In this document: positions 7,334 to 9,205 of the stretch, one piece after another
How positions within the stretch are numbered: position 1 is the first letter of the stretch
Layout of the letters: every line of letters begins with the position of its first letter
DNA from: Lachnospiraceae bacterium
GTDB lineage: Bacteria > Bacillota > Clostridia > Lachnospirales > Lachnospiraceae
DNA length: 9,205 nucleotides
Direction of reading: 5' to 3'
Assembly (NCBI GenBank): GCA_021199395.1
Contig: JAJQIE010000319.1
Span: 1-9,205 of the forward strand
Translations under genes and position numbers: made by a program
Notes under the pieces: generated by a model
Database searches by the model: none
Told to the model about the DNA's origin: nothing
What the model saw: the letters and a program-made list of their open reading frames with translations, nothing else

Positions 7334-8649
7334 GAAGGCGTGACCTCCTGCGAGCCTGCATCTTCCGATGCGAAAGCTTCGATGGCAGCATTGATATCCC
7401 CCATCAGGGCATTCGTAAAATCCGAGTCAAAATACACTTCCCAGACAGAACCATTGTTTGAAAACGAAATGGTTACATCTGTGGAAGTGGTTTTTGTATT
7501 TTCCTGCAGGGCTTCCAGAAGCATGCGTGACGTCTCGTTTGAGAAGGTAACATCACTGTCCCGGATAGACTGTGTGGTATCGGCATATTCTAAAAGCGCA
7601 TCCTTATAAACTTCAAGTACACTTGTCATATCCACACTCGTGACACGAACCACGGCTTCAGCGGCGGACCCGTCTTCTGTGCAGCGGAGGATTTCATAGT
7701 CAAAGGCATCTGTGAGCTGGCGTATATATTCCTCATCGATCAGAGAATAATATTCTGTATTGTAGGTTGCAAAAATATCCTCAATTTCAAGATAATCCAT
7801 CCATTGGTCCGCGCTCAGATCTTTCAGCGCGTCCAGATGGATGGTGAGCGTCTCAGTCGCGGAGAGAATATAGGGATCATTCATATAAGAGATAAAACCG
7901 CCCACCAGTTCATCCTCCAGCTCTCCATCTGAGAGGATGACCCAGAGATTATTTTCCTTTTGCAGATGAAAATAGGCAGTCGTTACCACTGTGTCGTAGG
8001 TATTCGAAGATAGGGTATCCCGCAGCAAACGGTAATAATCCCCCGTTGTAGAATCTGTGTCGTCCTCCGGATAGATATCGACAGAATCCCTTAAAATCTC
8101 AGTGCAGAGATCCCGCGCAAGTGCTTTCGCGTCAATATTTGTAATCTGAACGGTAACGGTCGCTTCATTTCCGGATATTTCTTCATTGTGGATACTATAT
8201 GTAAAATTTTCAAAGAAGAGATCAACAGCCTCCGTCGCGTATGAGTCGATTTCGCCGGAGGATAGATTGGAATTCATAAGATTTTCATAAGAAACAAAAG
8301 AGAAAATCGTGTTTTCGTCAAGCTTCCGGATCAGCTCCAGCTCCTGCTGGACGGCCTGGGAGGGACGCTCCATCTCCTGCTTATTCCAGAGATAAATAAA
8401 GCCGAGGATAAGAAGCTGTATTACCATAATGGCCGGAATTCCGATGGAAAATCGAAGCTTTCTGGTCTTATGGCGGAACAGATACATACCGATAAAGACG
8501 CCGATGCTGCCGTACAAAAGAGCAATGATAAAAATGGTACGCTCCGGAATACGCCATTTCCGGCGTCTGGCTCTCAGCTTGTCGATTCCCATAAGAAGAA
8601 AGCCTGCCAGATTAATGATAATAATGTATGCAATCAATAAGAATTTCAT
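7327..8649 (-). CDS. DUF1294 membrane protein with repeated ectodomain
   Basis: A 440-residue protein of unknown function. The N-terminal 90 residues are a clear DUF1294 domain: helix 1 (5-22), MGIDKLRARRRKWRIPERT (20-38), helix 2 (39-57), GMYLFRHKTRK (54-64) and helix 3 (70-88). The remaining 350 residues are polar, acidic and without further helices. By the positive-inside rule the basic loops are likely cytosolic and the large region is likely outside, but the odd helix count makes this tentative. The outer part seems to hold two related units. Unit 1 (about 142-257) has EATVTVQITNIDAKAL and later NNLWVILSDGELEDELVGG. Unit 2 (308-424) has EAVVRVTSVDMTSVL and later GSVWEVYFDSDFTNALMG. The fold resembles repeated domains of clostridial surface lipoproteins, but no name is assigned. 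ATG 8649 is chosen because GGAGG (complement of 8655-8659) lies 5 bases upstream; an in-frame TTG at 8679 is weaker. It has its own promoter. Confidence 0.85.
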   Translation of the reverse strand: MKFLLIAYIIIINLAGFLLMGIDKLRARRRKWRIPERTIFIIALLYGSIGVFIGMYLFRHKTRKLRFSIGIPAIMVIQLLILGFIYLWNKQEMERPSQAVQQELELIRKLDENTIFSFVSYENLMNSNLSSGEIDSYATEAVDLFFENFTYSIHNEEISGNEATVTVQITNIDAKALARDLCTEILRDSVDIYPEDDTDSTTGDYYRLLRDTLSSNTYDTVVTTAYFHLQKENNLWVILSDGELEDELVGGFISYMNDPYILSATETLTIHLDALKDLSADQWMDYLEIEDIFATYNTEYYSLIDEEYIRQLTDAFDYEILRCTEDGSAAEAVVRVTSVDMTSVLEVYKDALLEYADTTQSIRDSDVTFSNETSRMLLEALQENTKTTSTDVTISFSNNGSVWEVYFDSDFTNALMGDINAAIEAFASEDAGSQEVTPSE

Positions 8650-8684
8650 GCCAACCTCCGATAATAAGTGCCTTAACAAAAAAG

Positions 8685-8713
8685 ATTTTACAGGAAGTGA
8701 TAGCGTTTGTCAA
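8685..8713 (-). promoter_or_regulatory. Sigma-A promoter for the DUF1294 gene
   Basis: On the - strand TTGACA (complement of 8708-8713) is followed after exactly 17 bases by TAAAAT (complement of 8685-8690). The -35 box is perfect and the -10 box matches TATAAT at five of six positions. Transcription would start near 8678, leaving a leader of about 29 bases before ATG 8649. The gene therefore looks monocistronic and constitutively expressible. Confidence 0.78.
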
Positions 8714-8755
8714 ATGCTACTTTTGAAATTTTTTCCAATCAAATCGTATTTGACA
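8708..8755. repeat. 8-bp inverted repeat over the DUF1294 -35 box
   Basis: TGTCAAAT (8708-8715) and ATTTGACA (8748-8755) form a perfect inverted repeat with 32 bases between. The left arm contains the -35 hexamer of the DUF1294 promoter; the right arm carries a second TTGACA in the + direction, which lacks a good -10 box 17-18 bases on. It could be a two-site operator or a chance result of two TTGACA boxes in AT-rich DNA. Apart from this repeat, bases 8714-8786 are AT-rich with no gene seen. Confidence 0.3.
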
Positions 8756-8786
8756 GCATTCGATAAAAAGTTTCATTTTTTTCTGA

Positions 8787-8816
8787 TTTACAAATCTGTT
8801 TTGTGATCCATATACT
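8787..8816 (+). promoter_or_regulatory. Possible upstream second promoter of glyA
   Basis: TTTACA (8787-8792) and TATACT (8811-8816) are separated by 18 bases and each matches the sigma-A consensus at five of six or four of six positions. It lies just upstream of the stronger glyA promoter. An imperfect palindrome, GATTT-AC-AAATC (8785-8796), overlaps its -35 box. It could be a tandem promoter or chance in AT-rich DNA. Confidence 0.35.
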
Positions 8817-8817
8817 C

Positions 8818-8846
8818 TTGACTTTTCACAGAAAGCAAAGTATGAT
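8818..8846 (+). promoter_or_regulatory. Main sigma-A promoter of glyA
   Basis: TTGACT (8818-8823) is followed after 17 bases by TATGAT (8841-8846); each box differs from consensus at one position. Initiation would fall at about 8852-8854, exactly where the GC-rich folded leader begins. This fit between predicted start and first stem supports both calls. The leader would be about 110 bases long. Confidence 0.8.
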
Positions 8847-8852
8847 AACCGA

Positions 8853-8962
8853 GGCGCGTTAAAGTGAGCCGGGCACGCCGGAGATTCGGCGGCTTTGGAG
8901 CGCGCAGTATTTACGCGGGGCGGGAGGCATCCTGCCTGATATTACAGAAGGAGAGAAAAGAT
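8853..8962 (+). promoter_or_regulatory. Structured 5' leader of glyA, riboswitch candidate
   Basis: The leader changes sharply from AT-rich promoter DNA to GC-rich. GCGCG (8854-8858) pairs with CGCGC (8901-8905), closing an arm that contains a hairpin CGCCG-GAGATT-CGGCG (8876-8891), extendable by GC/GC across a bulged A8875. An alternative inner pairing is AAAG/CTTT plus GCCG/CGGC. A second hairpin, GGCGGGA-GGCA-TCCTGCC (8919-8936), has 7 bp with one wobble and lies 11 bases before the AAGGAG ribosome binding site (8948-8953). No T run follows, so control, if any, would act on translation. Its TCCT could instead pair with AGGA of that site. glyA genes in other bacteria can be under folate-, purine-precursor- or SAM-sensing RNAs, but no class could be assigned here by eye. 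Confidence 0.45.
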
Positions 8963-9205
8963 ATGTATTCACTTGATGAAGTGAGGCGCGTGGACAGTGA
9001 GATTGCGGACGCCATAGTCGCTGAACAGGAAAGACAGAACAGCCATATTGAACTGATCGCATCTGAAAACTGGGTCTCCAAAGCTGTGATGGCAGCAATG
9101 GGCAGCCCTCTGACAAATAAATATGCGGAAGGCTATCCGGGAAAACGCTATTATGTCGGCTGTGAATGTGTAGATCTCGTTGATCACCTTAACATAAAAA
9201 AAAAA
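8963..9205 (+). CDS. glyA: Serine hydroxymethyltransferase, N-terminal fragment
   Basis: The first 81 codons of GlyA, the PLP enzyme that interconverts serine and glycine while loading a one-carbon unit on tetrahydrofolate. The fragment contains [20 protein letters not shown] (28-47) and [17 protein letters not shown] (48-64), the strongly conserved N-terminal part of the family including active-site residues. ATG 8963 has AAGGAG (8948-8953) 9 bases upstream and a promoter and folded leader of its own. Two oddities lie near the edge. Residue 65 is Val where the family nearly always has Gly (YYGGC). The last six or so codons (LNIKKK...) do not fit the expected LAIxRAKxLF and end in ten A bases, so this end of the contig may be wrong. 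The rest of the gene is outside the window. Confidence 0.95.
   Translation, partial: MYSLDEVRRVDSEIADAIVAEQERQNSHIELIASENWVSKAVMAAMGSPLTNKYAEGYPGKRYYVGCECVDLVDHLNIKKK

Noticed and set aside
8919..8936. Intrinsic terminator in the glyA leader
   Set aside because: The hairpin is good but no T run follows, so factor-independent termination is not supported.
8853..8962. Assignment of the glyA leader to the THF or ZTP riboswitch class
   Set aside because: Only short fragments resemble either consensus, and the full conserved core of neither class could be lined up by eye.

Overview
The window looks like chromosomal DNA from a Gram-positive anaerobe of the Clostridia, most likely Lachnospiraceae-like. 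This rests on the HemZ-type radical SAM protein, the HisRS of Firmicutes type, strong AGGAGG-type ribosome binding sites, a membrane-anchored (not lipoprotein) efflux adaptor, and sigma-A-type promoters. It is a contig end: the right edge runs into a 10-base A tract inside glyA. No tRNA, rRNA, CRISPR array, insertion sequence or phage gene was found.

Left block, 1-3911, + strand: the 3' end of a metallo-beta-lactamase-fold hydrolase, hemZ, a small stand-alone HD-GYP protein that overlaps the hemZ stop, and hisS. This is a housekeeping order. The 131 bases between the HD-GYP gene and hisS contain two good stem-loops and no T-box.

Middle block, 3913-7308, + strand: a three-gene export system of MacAB/YknXYZ type (membrane-anchored adaptor, ATPase, FtsX-like permease). 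It follows the hisS stop after a single base, and the ATPase and permease genes overlap by four bases. Everything from the hydrolase to the permease could be one transcript, since no convincing terminator interrupts it. The adaptor appears to carry the lipoyl/barrel module twice.

Right block: a - strand gene (7327-8649) converges on the permease gene with an 18-base gap. It encodes a DUF1294 membrane domain fused to a large, internally repeated, probably extracytoplasmic region. A 313-base intergenic region then holds divergent sigma-A promoters, an inverted repeat and a GC-rich folded leader ahead of glyA (8963 to the edge, partial).

No wholly new system is evident. The most interesting items are the DUF1294-ectodomain fusion, the duplicated adaptor, the structured leaders of glyA and hisS, and the efflux operon tied directly to hisS.
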